64,000 bases of DNA from an uncultured Erysipelotrichaceae bacterium (GCA_944325685.1 CALVBC010000029.1:62001-126000), one strand, 5' to 3'; numbered from the stretch's first letter, positions 8,095 through 16,769 are shown. Notes: a model not told the origin generated them from the sequence alone. Numbers and translations: made by a program.

Positions 8095-8100
8095 TATAAT
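8095..8100 (+). promoter_or_regulatory. -10 box for the 8112-11462 gene set
   Basis: TATAAT at 8095-8100 lies eleven bases before the ATG at 8112. The leader would be only about four or five bases, without a Shine-Dalgarno site. It is divergent from the nuclease promoter. Confidence 0.5.
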
Positions 8101-8111
8101 GGGGCTAAGAT

Positions 8112-9473
8112 ATGAAACGCTTTATATCGATCATCGTCATCTTGATCATGACTTTAGATATCAGTGCTAATTCAGCACTTATGTACTATACCGGTAATAA
8201 GAGTGGTGAAGTCATTTACTATGGCGATGAAGATATCCCGATCATCTTAGATAAAGAGGTCTTGACCTTTGAGTTACCTGATGTGCCTGATTATTTTAGG
8301 AGCACTGAAGATATCGAAAACTATGATAATCGTATCTTAGTTGACTATACATTTACTAATCCCAGTGATGAAGATATCAAGATGCGCTTATTATTTCCGA
8401 TCGGCAATGTACCATATAACTATATCGCGGAAGATTTCACTTATGATGACTTAAAAGATCATGGTGTATATGTAAATGATCAAAAGATCGAAGCTAAAGT
8501 GCGCTATTCCTTTGATATCGATCCATATACATTTAGCTATGATGATCTAGCAAATATAAGTGACCAACCGATAAAAGATGATAACTATGATATCGATCAA
8601 GATAGTATAGTTAGAAAATATACCTACCGTTTAAAAAGCCAAGGTGAAGATGACTTGTCGGCGGCTTTTTTCACTATCCCAAAAAGCGATGATCGTCTCA
8701 TTTATATCGATGAGATCAATAGTACCAAAGATAAAGGTGACAAGATCGAAGTTGGGACCTTTATCGATGATCAAACCAAGACCGTCGATGTCTATGTCAT
8801 TGGTGAACCAATAGAAGAGTTGACATGGGATTTCTATGATGATCTATCACAAGACAAGATGATCGAAGGTACAAGTGAATTATTAGCTACTAAAGAGATC
8901 GGTACCCTGTGGGAAGTGATCCAAGGGATCAAGCACGATATCGATGATATCGATCATTATAATCGCTGGTTTACGATGATGATATCAGGATCACAAGGTC
9001 TTGGTGTCATGATGGATGTGCTTACTTTAAATGATCCTAGATCTATGATGCGCTGGTATGACTATACTTTAGATATCAAAGCTCACAAGACCGTCTCTAA
9101 TAAGATCAGTGTACCGGTATATCCAGATAAAGACATGAGTTATGATGGAGATGTATATACTTATCACTACCTATTATCACCAGCCGAGGTATGGCAAAAT
9201 GTCAGATCTTTGACGATCGATATCAAGACCGACAAGTATATGGTCTTTGATGAAGATGGTTATACAAAGACCGATGATGGCTATACTATAAGCTATGATC
9301 ATTTAAAAGAAGGGGAATTACGATTTAGCTTATGCGCGATAAGTGATCCACAAAAAGAAGCACGTGGTCTTCATGTGCTTGATCTATATTTTTTAGCTTT
9401 TATGATCGTTTTTATCACCTTGGTCGTAGGCATCATCTATTCGATATGGAGGTTTATGAATAGGAAGCGATGA
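8112..9473 (+). CDS. Uncharacterised membrane-anchored extracellular protein
   Basis: I do not recognise the family. The 453-residue product starts with a signal peptide (hydrophobic residues 4-18, then DISANSA) and ends with one transmembrane segment (about residues 424-446) and a basic tail RFMNRKR, so it should be a type I membrane protein with a roughly 400-residue ectodomain. The ectodomain is Asp- and Tyr-rich. It opens with a VDYTFTNPSDEDIKMRLLFP block, an immunoglobulin-like pattern reminiscent of DUF4424 proteins; that is only a guess. The stop overlaps the ATG of the DUF3784/PH gene (ATGA), so the pair is translationally coupled and may form a membrane complex. Confidence 0.8.
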   Translation: MKRFISIIVILIMTLDISANSALMYYTGNKSGEVIYYGDEDIPIILDKEVLTFELPDVPDYFRSTEDIENYDNRILVDYTFTNPSDEDIKMRLLFPIGNVPYNYIAEDFTYDDLKDHGVYVNDQKIEAKVRYSFDIDPYTFSYDDLANISDQPIKDDNYDIDQDSIVRKYTYRLKSQGEDDLSAAFFTIPKSDDRLIYIDEINSTKDKGDKIEVGTFIDDQTKTVDVYVIGEPIEELTWDFYDDLSQDKMIEGTSELLATKEIGTLWEVIQGIKHDIDDIDHYNRWFTMMISGSQGLGVMMDVLTLNDPRSMMRWYDYTLDIKAHKTVSNKISVPVYPDKDMSYDGDVYTYHYLLSPAEVWQNVRSLTIDIKTDKYMVFDEDGYTKTDDGYTISYDHLKEGELRFSLCAISDPQKEARGLHVLDLYFLAFMIVFITLVVGIIYSIWRFMNRKR

Positions 9474-10186
9474 AGATATTCTTTATGATATTGGGCATCT
9501 TATTTTTGATCCTAGGTATCTGCCTTTTATTTGGTAAAGGAACTTTTTTGATCGCTGGTTATAATACGATGTCTAAAGAGGAAAAAGCGAAGGTCGATAC
9601 AAAGAAGCTCACTAGGATCATGGCTTTTATCGTCTTATTTGTGGCCTTTATATTTATCATGATCGTCTTTGATGTGGATAGTATAGCTTATATGGTCATC
9701 CCTTTAGTCATCATCGTCTTCAGCTTTATCGTCTTTGGTCAAAGATATATCCTAAATGAAGATGGTAAAAAAGAGTATGATCAAAAGTCACATACTTTAA
9801 ATAAGGTGATCGGTTCGATCTTTATCGTCGTCATCGCTTTTGTGACATATGTACTCATGTTTACGGGTGATATCAGTGTGCAATATAATGATGACTACAT
9901 CATCTTTGATGGTGGTTTTAAAGAGATGAGCATCAAGATCGATGCGATCGATGACCTTTATATCAAAGAAGATATCGATGAGGAATTTAAGGTCAATGGC
10001 TTTAGTAACCAAAGGGTCTTGGCTGGTCGCTTTAAAAACGATACATATGGTGAACATTACCTATATGCTTATAAGGATGCTGAAGCATATCTTGTCATAA
10101 AACGCGATAATGTCTATATCATCTATGGTGATGAACTTAAAAAGGTCAAAGATGTGATGACCTATATCGAAGAAAGGAAAGTGTGA
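9470..10186 (+). CDS. DUF3784 membrane protein with C-terminal bacterial PH-like domain
   Basis: The 238-residue product has an N-terminal DUF3784 region: a first membrane helix, then FGKGTFLIAGYNTMSKEEK (about residues 22-40), and further helices to about residue 85. A fourth helix lies at about 107-125. The rest (about 130-235) is a soluble domain with VQYNDDYIIFDG, IDAIDDLYIKEDI and a GRFKNDTYGEHYLYAYKDAE block, resembling the bPH_5 bacterial PH domain that follows membrane helices in other Firmicutes. Function is unknown. It is coupled to the preceding gene by an ATGA overlap and followed by a patatin gene. Confidence 0.75.
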   Translation: MKIFFMILGILFLILGICLLFGKGTFLIAGYNTMSKEEKAKVDTKKLTRIMAFIVLFVAFIFIMIVFDVDSIAYMVIPLVIIVFSFIVFGQRYILNEDGKKEYDQKSHTLNKVIGSIFIVVIAFVTYVLMFTGDISVQYNDDYIIFDGGFKEMSIKIDAIDDLYIKEDIDEEFKVNGFSNQRVLAGRFKNDTYGEHYLYAYKDAEAYLVIKRDNVYIIYGDELKKVKDVMTYIEERKV

Positions 10187-10199
10187 TAGAATACGATCA
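10187..10199 (+). promoter_or_regulatory. Possible leaderless promoter of the patatin gene
   Basis: TAGAAT at 10187-10192 overlaps the stop codon of the preceding gene and is followed by six bases and the ATG at 10199. No Shine-Dalgarno sequence lies in the usual window. Confidence 0.45.
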
Positions 10200-11038
10200 T
10201 GATCAAAGGTTGTTTAGTACTTGAAGGTGGAGCATTCCGCGGTGTATATGAAGAAGGTATCATCGATTTCTTGATGGAAAATGACATGTATTTCGAATGT
10301 GTCATCGGTGTATCAGCTGGCGCCCTTAATGGTGTCAACTACTTATCAAAACAGATCGGTCGATCAGCTAAGATCAATATCGGCCATCGCCATGATAAAC
10401 GCTATATCAATGAGGTCAAGGTATTGCAGAAGAAGATCGTCAATCTCAACTTCCTCTTTGAAGAAGCGGCTAAAGAATATCCTTTTGACTATGATACTTT
10501 TGCATCTTCTAAGCAGCGCTTTATAGCGGTAGCGACCAATTGTAAGACTGGCAAAGCCGAGTATTTTGAAAAAGGGAAGTGTGATATCTTCGCTGCGGTC
10601 AAAGCCAGTGCTTCGATGCCTTTTATATCCGATACAGTAGAGATCGATGGTATCCCATATCTTGATGGTGGATGTGCTGATAAGATCCCCTATGATAAGG
10701 CGATCGAAGAGGGATACGCTAAAATCGTCGTCTTAAGGACTAGAGATGCCGATTATCGTAAGGAGATCGACTATCCAAAGTCGATCATCGAGACCTTTTA
10801 TCGTGACTATCCAGCTTTTGTCGATATCTTAGCGATGACCAATAAGCTCTACAACGAACAATGTGATCGCTTAGAGATCTTAAATAAACTCGGGATCGTC
10901 TATACGATCGGGCCAAGTGAGCCACTTAATGTCGGAAGACTTGAAAAGGATCTTGAAGTACTCAAGGATGCTTATGAATTAGGAAGAAAGGATGCTGAAG
11001 CGAGCTTTGAAGGCTTGAAGGCATATTTAGGGATATAG
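10199..11038 (+). CDS. Patatin-like phospholipase family protein
   Basis: This 279-residue patatin-fold serine lipase of the YjjU type has the oxyanion-hole glycine run GGAFRGVYEEG (residues 10-20), the nucleophile elbow GVSAG (Ser39) and the catalytic Asp in LDGG near residue 156. Such enzymes hydrolyse acyl chains from phospholipids or lysophospholipids. No signal peptide is seen, so it should be cytoplasmic or membrane-associated. It sits twelve bases after the PH-domain gene and two bases before a helical protein gene, probably in one transcription unit. It may also have its own leaderless start. Confidence 0.9.
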   Translation: MIKGCLVLEGGAFRGVYEEGIIDFLMENDMYFECVIGVSAGALNGVNYLSKQIGRSAKINIGHRHDKRYINEVKVLQKKIVNLNFLFEEAAKEYPFDYDTFASSKQRFIAVATNCKTGKAEYFEKGKCDIFAAVKASASMPFISDTVEIDGIPYLDGGCADKIPYDKAIEEGYAKIVVLRTRDADYRKEIDYPKSIIETFYRDYPAFVDILAMTNKLYNEQCDRLEILNKLGIVYTIGPSEPLNVGRLEKDLEVLKDAYELGRKDAEASFEGLKAYLGI

Positions 11039-11039
11039 G

Positions 11040-11462
11040 ATGGAAGTATATTATAGAGAAGAGATATTAGAAGCGATCGAAGCGGCTGATGTCGCGATCG
11101 ATCGTCTACATGAAGCAAGTGAAAGCCTATCATCAGCTAGTGGCTGGGGCTTATTTGATATGTTCGGCGGTAGTCTAGTCACCACGATGATCAAACACGG
11201 TCGGATCAATGATGCCCAAGGGGCGATCGAAGAGGCTAAGGAAGCTTTAGTCGATCTTAAACAAGAGCTCCTTGATGTTGATAAGGACCTTGATATCAAT
11301 ATCGATATCGGTGGTTTTCTGACGGTCGCTGACTATCTATTCGACAATATCTTCACTGACCTCTTTGTCCAAGACAAGATCCAAGATGCTAAAGCACAGG
11401 TCCAAGAAGCGATCAATAAAGTCAAAGATATCAAAAGACAGTTACAGTCATATCTCGCATAA
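11040..11462 (+). CDS. Conserved helical protein of unknown function
   Basis: The 140-residue protein is predicted to be almost wholly helical and amphipathic: long EAIEAADVAIDRLHEASE-like heptad runs, a central GWGLFDMFGGSLVTTMIKHG turn and a second helical half. I have the impression of similar anonymous proteins across Firmicutes (the GW...DM-GG...KH-x-R pattern) but know no function. It starts two bases after the patatin stop, so it is co-expressed with it. The unit closes with a terminator at 11461-11492. Confidence 0.75.
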   Translation: MEVYYREEILEAIEAADVAIDRLHEASESLSSASGWGLFDMFGGSLVTTMIKHGRINDAQGAIEEAKEALVDLKQELLDVDKDLDINIDIGGFLTVADYLFDNIFTDLFVQDKIQDAKAQVQEAINKVKDIKRQLQSYLA

Positions 11463-11492
11463 GTCCTTGCACAAAAGCTTGGACTTTTATTA
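11461..11492 (+). terminator. Terminator after the patatin gene set
   Basis: AAGTCC (11461-11466) / GGACTT (11481-11486) stem with a 14-base loop, then TTTATTATAAT. The same bases hold the promoter of the following ABC operon. Confidence 0.6.
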
Positions 11493-11518
11493 TAATTAAT
11501 ATGTTAGCTAAAGCTAAC
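11467..11518 (+). promoter_or_regulatory. Promoter and palindromic operator of the CydDC-like operon
   Basis: TTGCAC (11467-11472), 18 bases and TATAAT (11491-11496) give a start near 11503. That is exactly where the perfect palindrome GTTAGCT-AA-AGCTAAC (11503-11518) begins. A second partial copy (TTAGTC..AACTAAC) lies near 11538-11554. A repressor bound at the start site would block the operon. Confidence 0.6.
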
Positions 11519-11563
11519 GTTTATTTTTAACTTGATATTAGTCTTAACTAACAAAGGAGGAAT

Positions 11564-13285
11564 ATGATCGATCGTCGTCTGCTTGATTATATCCCAAGTA
11601 CGAAAAAATATATCTATCTAAACGTCTTAGCACAGTGGATATCACTACTCGCTAATATCGTGATCATGTATACGATCGCTAAGATCTTGGCTTTTTTATT
11701 CTCAGGTAGTGATATAAATGTCTTTAGCTATTTTATGATCATAGTTATTGCGATCATCATCAAAGCGATCGCTAATGTATTTAGTAATAAGATGGCCTTT
11801 AAAGCGACAAGCCTTGTCAAAGTGACCTTTAGAGAAACGATCTTAGCGAAGCTATTAAAGATCAAAGATGGTTATCACAAAGAGCTCAGCAGTGCTGAAG
11901 TCACTCAGATCACCACGGAAGGGGTCGACCAATTAGAGACCTACTATGGTAGTTATATCCCCCAGTTTTTCTATGCCATCTTAGCTCCACTGACACTATT
12001 TCTAGTTGTCTTGCCGATCGATTTCTTGACGGCTTTGGTGTTATTTATTTGTGTACCTTTGATACCAGTTACGATCATCGTCATCCAAAGATGGGCTAAA
12101 CGCCTTTTGAGCAAGTATTGGGATAGCTATACATCCTTAGGTGATAGCTTTTTAGAAGACCTTGAAGGTCTTGTTACCTTAAAACTATTTGGTTCTGATC
12201 TTTATAAACAAGATGAGATGGATAAAGAAGCGGAAAACTTCAGGATCATCACGATGAAGGTGTTAAGCATGCAGCTAAATTCGATCACGGTGATGGACCT
12301 TGTGGCTTATGGTGGAGCAGCACTAGGCATCATATTAGCGCTTTTGGCCTTTAGCAATAATGCGATCAGCTTAGTTGAAGTGATCTTTGTCATCCTCATC
12401 AGCGCTGATTTCTTCTTGCCGATGCGCCTTTTAGGATCGTTTTTCCATATCGCGATGAATGGCATGGCGGCAAGCTCTAAGATCTTTCGTCTATTAGATA
12501 TGCAAGATCCAACTTATGGAGAAATGAAGGTAGGTAATGATGTCGATATCGTATGTGATCACATCACTAAGGAATACGATGGCCGTAAGGTCTTAAATGA
12601 TATCGATCTTAAGATCAAGGCCAATAGCTTAGTCGGTATCGTCGGTGTCTCCGGCAGTGGTAAAAGCACCCTAGCCAAGATCTTAAATGGCGATATCGGT
12701 GAATATCAAGGCGATGTCTATTATGGTGATCATAAGCTTTTAGATATCGACCCTTATGACTTAAAAAGAAAGGTCACCTATGTCGCAAATGATGCCTATA
12801 TCTTTTCTGGAAATGTTAGAGATAACCTCACGATGGGTAAAGTGATCGATGATGATAAATTATCGATGGCTTTAAATAAGGTCAAACTTAAAGATCACTT
12901 CGATAGTTTAGATGGCCTAGATACCAAGATCAAAGAGGGTGGAAGTGACTTATCTGGTGGCCAAAGACAACGCTTAGCGATCGCTAGAGCATTAGTCCAT
13001 GATAGTGATATCTATATCCTCGATGAGGCCACCAGCAATATCGACATGGAAAGCGAAAAGGCGATCATCGATCTTGTCTTGAGCTTAAAAGGACAAAAGA
13101 CGATCATCCTCATCTCCCATCGTTTAGCCAATGTCGAAAGGGCGGATGTCATCTATTGCCTAAAGGATGGCAAGATCGAAGAGTTTGGTGAACACACCGA
13201 TCTCATCGAAGCTAAAGGTGAATACTACAAGCTCTATAGTGAGCAGAAATACTATGAAGACTTTATGATAGGAGAAAAGGCATGA
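11564..13285 (+). CDS. CydD-like ABC exporter, fused permease-ATPase subunit
   Basis: This 573-residue half-transporter has six membrane helices in residues 1-310 followed by an ATPase domain: Walker A GVSGSGKST near residue 361, signature LSGGQRQRLAIARAL near 464, Walker B IYILDEATSNID near 483 and an H-loop in ILISHRLANV. Its sequence style and coupling to a second half-transporter match the CydD subunit of the thiol-reductant (cysteine/glutathione) exporter CydDC. No cydAB oxidase genes are in the window. In anaerobic Firmicutes, orthologues are often annotated simply as amino-acid or thiol exporters. AAGGAGG precedes the ATG. The stop overlaps the next start by four bases. Confidence 0.88.
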   Translation: MIDRRLLDYIPSTKKYIYLNVLAQWISLLANIVIMYTIAKILAFLFSGSDINVFSYFMIIVIAIIIKAIANVFSNKMAFKATSLVKVTFRETILAKLLKIKDGYHKELSSAEVTQITTEGVDQLETYYGSYIPQFFYAILAPLTLFLVVLPIDFLTALVLFICVPLIPVTIIVIQRWAKRLLSKYWDSYTSLGDSFLEDLEGLVTLKLFGSDLYKQDEMDKEAENFRIITMKVLSMQLNSITVMDLVAYGGAALGIILALLAFSNNAISLVEVIFVILISADFFLPMRLLGSFFHIAMNGMAASSKIFRLLDMQDPTYGEMKVGNDVDIVCDHITKEYDGRKVLNDIDLKIKANSLVGIVGVSGSGKSTLAKILNGDIGEYQGDVYYGDHKLLDIDPYDLKRKVTYVANDAYIFSGNVRDNLTMGKVIDDDKLSMALNKVKLKDHFDSLDGLDTKIKEGGSDLSGGQRQRLAIARALVHDSDIYILDEATSNIDMESEKAIIDLVLSLKGQKTIILISHRLANVERADVIYCLKDGKIEEFGEHTDLIEAKGEYYKLYSEQKYYEDFMIGEKA

Positions 13286-14922
13286 GATACTTATTACGCT
13301 TGATCGGCTTAGTAAAGCCTCTTATCGCTAGGATGATCATGGCTATCAGCTTTGGTTTATTCGGACATCTAGCAGCGACCTTTATCAACGTCTTAGGCGC
13401 TTATGGCATCTTGTATATATTAGGCATCGATACATCGATATCTTTATCTGTTTGTGCAGTGTTGATGATCATCTTAGCTGTCTTAAGAGCGATCTTTCGC
13501 TATATCGAACAAAATGCCAACCATTATATCGCCTTTAGGCTTTTAGCTCTTATCAGGCATAAGGTCTTTGTGGCTTTAAGGAAGCTTGCACCTAGTAAAT
13601 TAGATGGTCAAGATAAAGGTGATCTTATATCGATCATCACGACCGATATCGAACTATTAGAGGTCTTCTATGCCCATACGATATCACCGGTCATGATCGC
13701 GGTCATGTATTCGATCATCATGGTCATCTTCATCATGATGCAGGATATCTATCTTGGACTTATCGCGCTTTTTGCTTATATCACTGTAGGGATCATCTTA
13801 CCGATCATCGTCGATAAGATCAATGGTGATACAGGGATCAGATTTAGAGAAAAGTCAGGTGCTCTATCATCCTTTGTCTTAGGCAGTTTAAGAGGGATCA
13901 AGGAAATCGTCCAATATGGCGGTGAAAAGGAACGTTTAAAGACCCTTGTCGATCGATCAAATGAGTTAAAGGACTATGAGAAAAAGGCTAGTGATACAAG
14001 GACCATCAATACCACGATAGCAAATATCGTCATCTTCACCTTTGATATCTTCGTTATATTTGTCGCTGTTTATCTTGTGAGTATAAATAAGATCGATGCA
14101 TCTAAGGCCCTGATCGCTACGATCGCGATGATGTCAAGCTTTGGTCCGACGATGGCGATCGCTAATCTCGCTAGTACGATCCAAAATACCATCGCTGCTG
14201 CAAAAAGGGTCACTATGATAATCGATGAAAAGCCACTGATCGATGAAGTAAAAGATAAGGAAAAGATCGATAATGGTGATATCGAAGTAAGAGATGTATC
14301 CTTTAGCTATGATAAAGAGTTGATCCTTGATGATATAAATTTAGATATCGAAAAGGGTAATATCTTAGCTATCAGTGGGCGAAGTGGTAGTGGTAAAAGC
14401 ACGCTCTTGAAACTCATCATGCGCTTTTATGATGTCGATCAAGGAAAGATCATTATTAGTGACCGTGATGTCAAAGAGGTCAACAGCGAAGATCTGAGGA
14501 TGCTTATATCCTATATGGTTCAAGATACGATCATCTTCAGTGATTCCATCAAAAACAATCTCAAGATCGCTAAGCTCGACGCCACCGATGAAGAGATCAT
14601 CAAAGCCGCTAAGAAAGCGAAGATCCATGATCTCATCATCGGTTTAAAAGATGGCTATGATGCAAAGGTAGCAGAACTTGGTACCAGTTTATCCGCTGGG
14701 GAAAGACAGCGTTTAGGACTGGCCAGGATCTTTTTAAGGGATAGCCAGGTGATCTTACTTGATGAGCCTACAAGCAATCTCGACAGTTTAAATGAAGGGA
14801 TGATCTTAAGGTCGCTGAAAGAAGAGATGAAGGATAAGACGATCGTTATCGTCTCCCATCGTGAAAGTGCCTTAAGGATCGCCGATAAGGAATACAAGAT
14901 GACAAGTGGGAGGTTGAGTTAG
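13282..14922 (+). CDS. CydC-like ABC exporter, fused permease-ATPase subunit
   Basis: This is the 546-residue second half-transporter: six membrane helices, then Walker A GRSGSGKSTLLK near residue 366, signature LSAGERQRLGLARIF near 470, Walker B VILLDEPTSNLD near 490, and a VSHRES switch histidine. The signature departs from LSGGQ (LSAGE), which in heterodimeric exporters often marks the composite site with lower activity. The start overlaps the CydD stop (ATGA). Its stop TAG overlaps the GTG start of the next gene. Confidence 0.88.
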   Translation: MRYLLRLIGLVKPLIARMIMAISFGLFGHLAATFINVLGAYGILYILGIDTSISLSVCAVLMIILAVLRAIFRYIEQNANHYIAFRLLALIRHKVFVALRKLAPSKLDGQDKGDLISIITTDIELLEVFYAHTISPVMIAVMYSIIMVIFIMMQDIYLGLIALFAYITVGIILPIIVDKINGDTGIRFREKSGALSSFVLGSLRGIKEIVQYGGEKERLKTLVDRSNELKDYEKKASDTRTINTTIANIVIFTFDIFVIFVAVYLVSINKIDASKALIATIAMMSSFGPTMAIANLASTIQNTIAAAKRVTMIIDEKPLIDEVKDKEKIDNGDIEVRDVSFSYDKELILDDINLDIEKGNILAISGRSGSGKSTLLKLIMRFYDVDQGKIIISDRDVKEVNSEDLRMLISYMVQDTIIFSDSIKNNLKIAKLDATDEEIIKAAKKAKIHDLIIGLKDGYDAKVAELGTSLSAGERQRLGLARIFLRDSQVILLDEPTSNLDSLNEGMILRSLKEEMKDKTIVIVSHRESALRIADKEYKMTSGRLS

Positions 14923-15245
14923 TGGATATCGATAGTAAACGCGCAAAAGAGAAAAAGACGATCAGCAAGATGATCGCGATCTATTGCAAAGGCAAACACA
15001 AGACCAAAGACCTTTGTGATGATTGTAAAGAACTAGAAACATATGCACATAGGCGGATCGATCTTTGTCCCTTTATGGAGACAAAGACCTTCTGCTCTAA
15101 TTGCAAGGTCCACTGTTACCAAAAGGATATGCAACAAACGGTCAAAGAGGTCATGCGCTATAGTGGCCCTAGGATGCTTATCCATGACCCAGTGATGGCG
15201 ATAAGTCATCTCATCGAATCAAATAAGGAAAGGAAGAGATCATGA
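14922..15245 (+). CDS. Nitrous oxide-stimulated promoter family protein (cysteine-rich)
   Basis: The 107-residue protein matches the small family named after a nitrous-oxide-stimulated promoter: KEKKTISKMIAIYCKGKHKT, LCDDCKELETYAHRR, LCPF, CSNCKVHCY and VMRYSGPRML. Seven cysteines in CxxC-like spacing suggest metal or Fe-S binding; function is unknown. The GTG start overlaps the ABC gene stop (TAGTG) and follows a GGGAGG site. The family is repeatedly found beside CydDC-type exporters and DUF454 proteins, as here, which hints at a role in thiol or redox homeostasis. Confidence 0.85.
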   Translation: MDIDSKRAKEKKTISKMIAIYCKGKHKTKDLCDDCKELETYAHRRIDLCPFMETKTFCSNCKVHCYQKDMQQTVKEVMRYSGPRMLIHDPVMAISHLIESNKERKRS

Positions 15246-15613
15246 TCAAGAGATATCTGTATTTGACATTAGGTTTTATCGGCTTAGGTTTAGGCGCAGT
15301 CGGTGCCATCGTACCATTACTTCCAGCCTTTCCCTTTTTACTATTAGCCGCTTTTGGCTTTGGTAAAAGCTCAAAGCGACTAGAAGATTGGTTCAAAGGG
15401 ACCAAGCTCTACAAAAACAACCTTGAATCATATGTCCAAGGTAAAGGTATGACCAAAAAGACCAAGGTCAAGATCATGATCACCGTAACTATCCTCATGT
15501 CGATCGGTTTTGTGATGATGCATAAGGTCTTTATCGGTCAGATCATCTTAGCTTTTGTGTGGTTATTCCATATCGTCTATTTTATCTTTGGGGTCAAGAC
15601 GATAAGCGAATAA
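15242..15613 (+). CDS. DUF454 (YbaN) family inner membrane protein
   Basis: The 123-residue protein has the DUF454 pattern: an N-terminal helix with GFIGLGLGAVGAIVPLLPAF, then PFLLLAAFGFGKSSKRLEDW, a polar middle GTKLYKNNLESY and two more helices. It is a small membrane protein of unknown function. It overlaps the preceding stop by four bases and closes the CydDC-like operon. A terminator-like hairpin follows at 15637-15668. Confidence 0.88.
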   Translation: MIKRYLYLTLGFIGLGLGAVGAIVPLLPAFPFLLLAAFGFGKSSKRLEDWFKGTKLYKNNLESYVQGKGMTKKTKVKIMITVTILMSIGFVMMHKVFIGQIILAFVWLFHIVYFIFGVKTISE

Positions 15614-15627
15614 GATCGATAAAGTAG

Positions 15628-15633
15628 TATAAT
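15628..15633 (+). promoter_or_regulatory. -10 box of the butyrate kinase-like gene
   Basis: TATAAT at 15628-15633 gives a predicted start near 15640, inside the left arm of the hairpin at 15637-15665. No good -35 is seen. Confidence 0.5.
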
Positions 15634-15636
15634 GAG

Positions 15637-15668
15637 AGCCAAGTGAAAGGAGATAACACTTGGCTTTT
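15637..15668 (+). promoter_or_regulatory. Hairpin enclosing Shine-Dalgarno and TTG start of the kinase gene
   Basis: AGCCAAGTG (15637-15645) and CACTTGGCT (15657-15665) form a perfect 9-bp stem. The 11-base loop holds the AAAGGAG ribosome site and the right arm contains the TTG start codon, followed by TTTT. In read-through RNA from the CydDC operon it would act as a terminator or block initiation. RNA from the local promoter would lack part of the left arm. Confidence 0.65.
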
Positions 15669-16769
15669 AAAATATTCGTTATCAATCCTGGCTCGACCAG
15701 TACTAAATTATCACTATATGAAGATGAAAAAGAAGTATTCACGATCGATGTCTTCCATGATTCATCAGTCTTAAAGAAGTTTAAGACCATCAATGATCAA
15801 TTGTCGTTTAGGATGCAGGTGATCTATGATCTGATCCAAAAAGGAACTTTAGATCTTAGTGGTCTTGATGCGATCGCATGCCGTGGTGGCGCTAGTTACC
15901 CTTTAAAAAGCGGGACCTATGAAGTCGATGATCGCTTGATCGAAGATACTAGGGATGCCAAAGGTGGTTTATACCACTCTTCGATGTTAGGAGTACAGAT
16001 GGGCAAGCTCATCAAAGAACGCTATGGCGGTAGGCTTTTGATGTCAGATCCAACGGTCGTTGATGAGTTTTCTGATCTTGCGCGGATCACCGGGGTAAAA
16101 GGTGTGTATCGCCGAGCGATAAATCACGCCCTAAACCAAAAGGCGGTCGCGAGGATCTATGCCAAAAGTATCGATCGACCTTATGAAGAGCTCGATCTGA
16201 TCGTCGCACATATCGATGGTGGGATCACGATAACCGCTCATCATTTAGGCCAGATGATCGATTCCAATGATGGCGGCGGTGGCGATGGACCACTAACACC
16301 GACGAGGATGGGCTCTTTGGCGGTCACTGATGTCGTCGATCACTTATGGGATAAGTCCAAAGAAGAGATGCGCGAACTATGTAGTGTAAATGGTGGCTTT
16401 AGTAATTACTTTGGTACATCTAATGCCGATAAAGTCCATGAGTTAGTTGAAAAAGGGGACAAGGAAGCCACTTTAGTATGGCAAGCGATGATCTATCAGA
16501 TATCTAAAGCGATCGGTAGTATGGCTACGGTATTAAAGGGCCATGTCGATCAGATCATCTTGACTGGTGGTCTTATGCGTTTTGATGATATATATGAAGG
16601 GATCAAAGAGCGTTGTGGCTTTATCAGCGATATCAGCGTATATGCTGGGGAGTACGAACAAAAAGCCCTAGCTAATAACGCTTTAGACGTCTTAAAAGGC
16701 GAGATAAAAGCCTCCCGTTATGAAGGTAAGCCGGTCTTTAGCGGCTTTGGTTTTGAAGGAGAGAAATGA
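15660..16769 (+). CDS. buk: Butyrate kinase family protein
   Basis: This 369-residue acetate/butyrate kinase family enzyme shows FVINPGSTSTKLSLY at the start (phosphate loop 1), CRGGASYPLKSGTYEV, VAHIDGGITITAHHLG in the middle and ILTGGLMRFDDI late (adenosine motif). The spacing fits butyrate or branched-chain acid kinases (acyl-P + ADP to acid + ATP) rather than acetate kinase. No phosphotransbutyrylase gene is adjacent, so the acyl-phosphate source is unknown. The TTG start follows AAAGGAG. Both are buried in a hairpin. The stop overlaps the threonine aldolase start (ATGATG). Confidence 0.88.
   Translation: MAFKIFVINPGSTSTKLSLYEDEKEVFTIDVFHDSSVLKKFKTINDQLSFRMQVIYDLIQKGTLDLSGLDAIACRGGASYPLKSGTYEVDDRLIEDTRDAKGGLYHSSMLGVQMGKLIKERYGGRLLMSDPTVVDEFSDLARITGVKGVYRRAINHALNQKAVARIYAKSIDRPYEELDLIVAHIDGGITITAHHLGQMIDSNDGGGGDGPLTPTRMGSLAVTDVVDHLWDKSKEEMRELCSVNGGFSNYFGTSNADKVHELVEKGDKEATLVWQAMIYQISKAIGSMATVLKGHVDQIILTGGLMRFDDIYEGIKERCGFISDISVYAGEYEQKALANNALDVLKGEIKASRYEGKPVFSGFGFEGEK

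Noticed and set aside
10199-11038. Patatin as effector of a CBASS-like or retron-like defence system
   Set aside because: No cyclase, reverse transcriptase, NTPase sensor or mobile-element context is nearby; the YjjU-type patatin and its neighbours look like chromosomal core genes.
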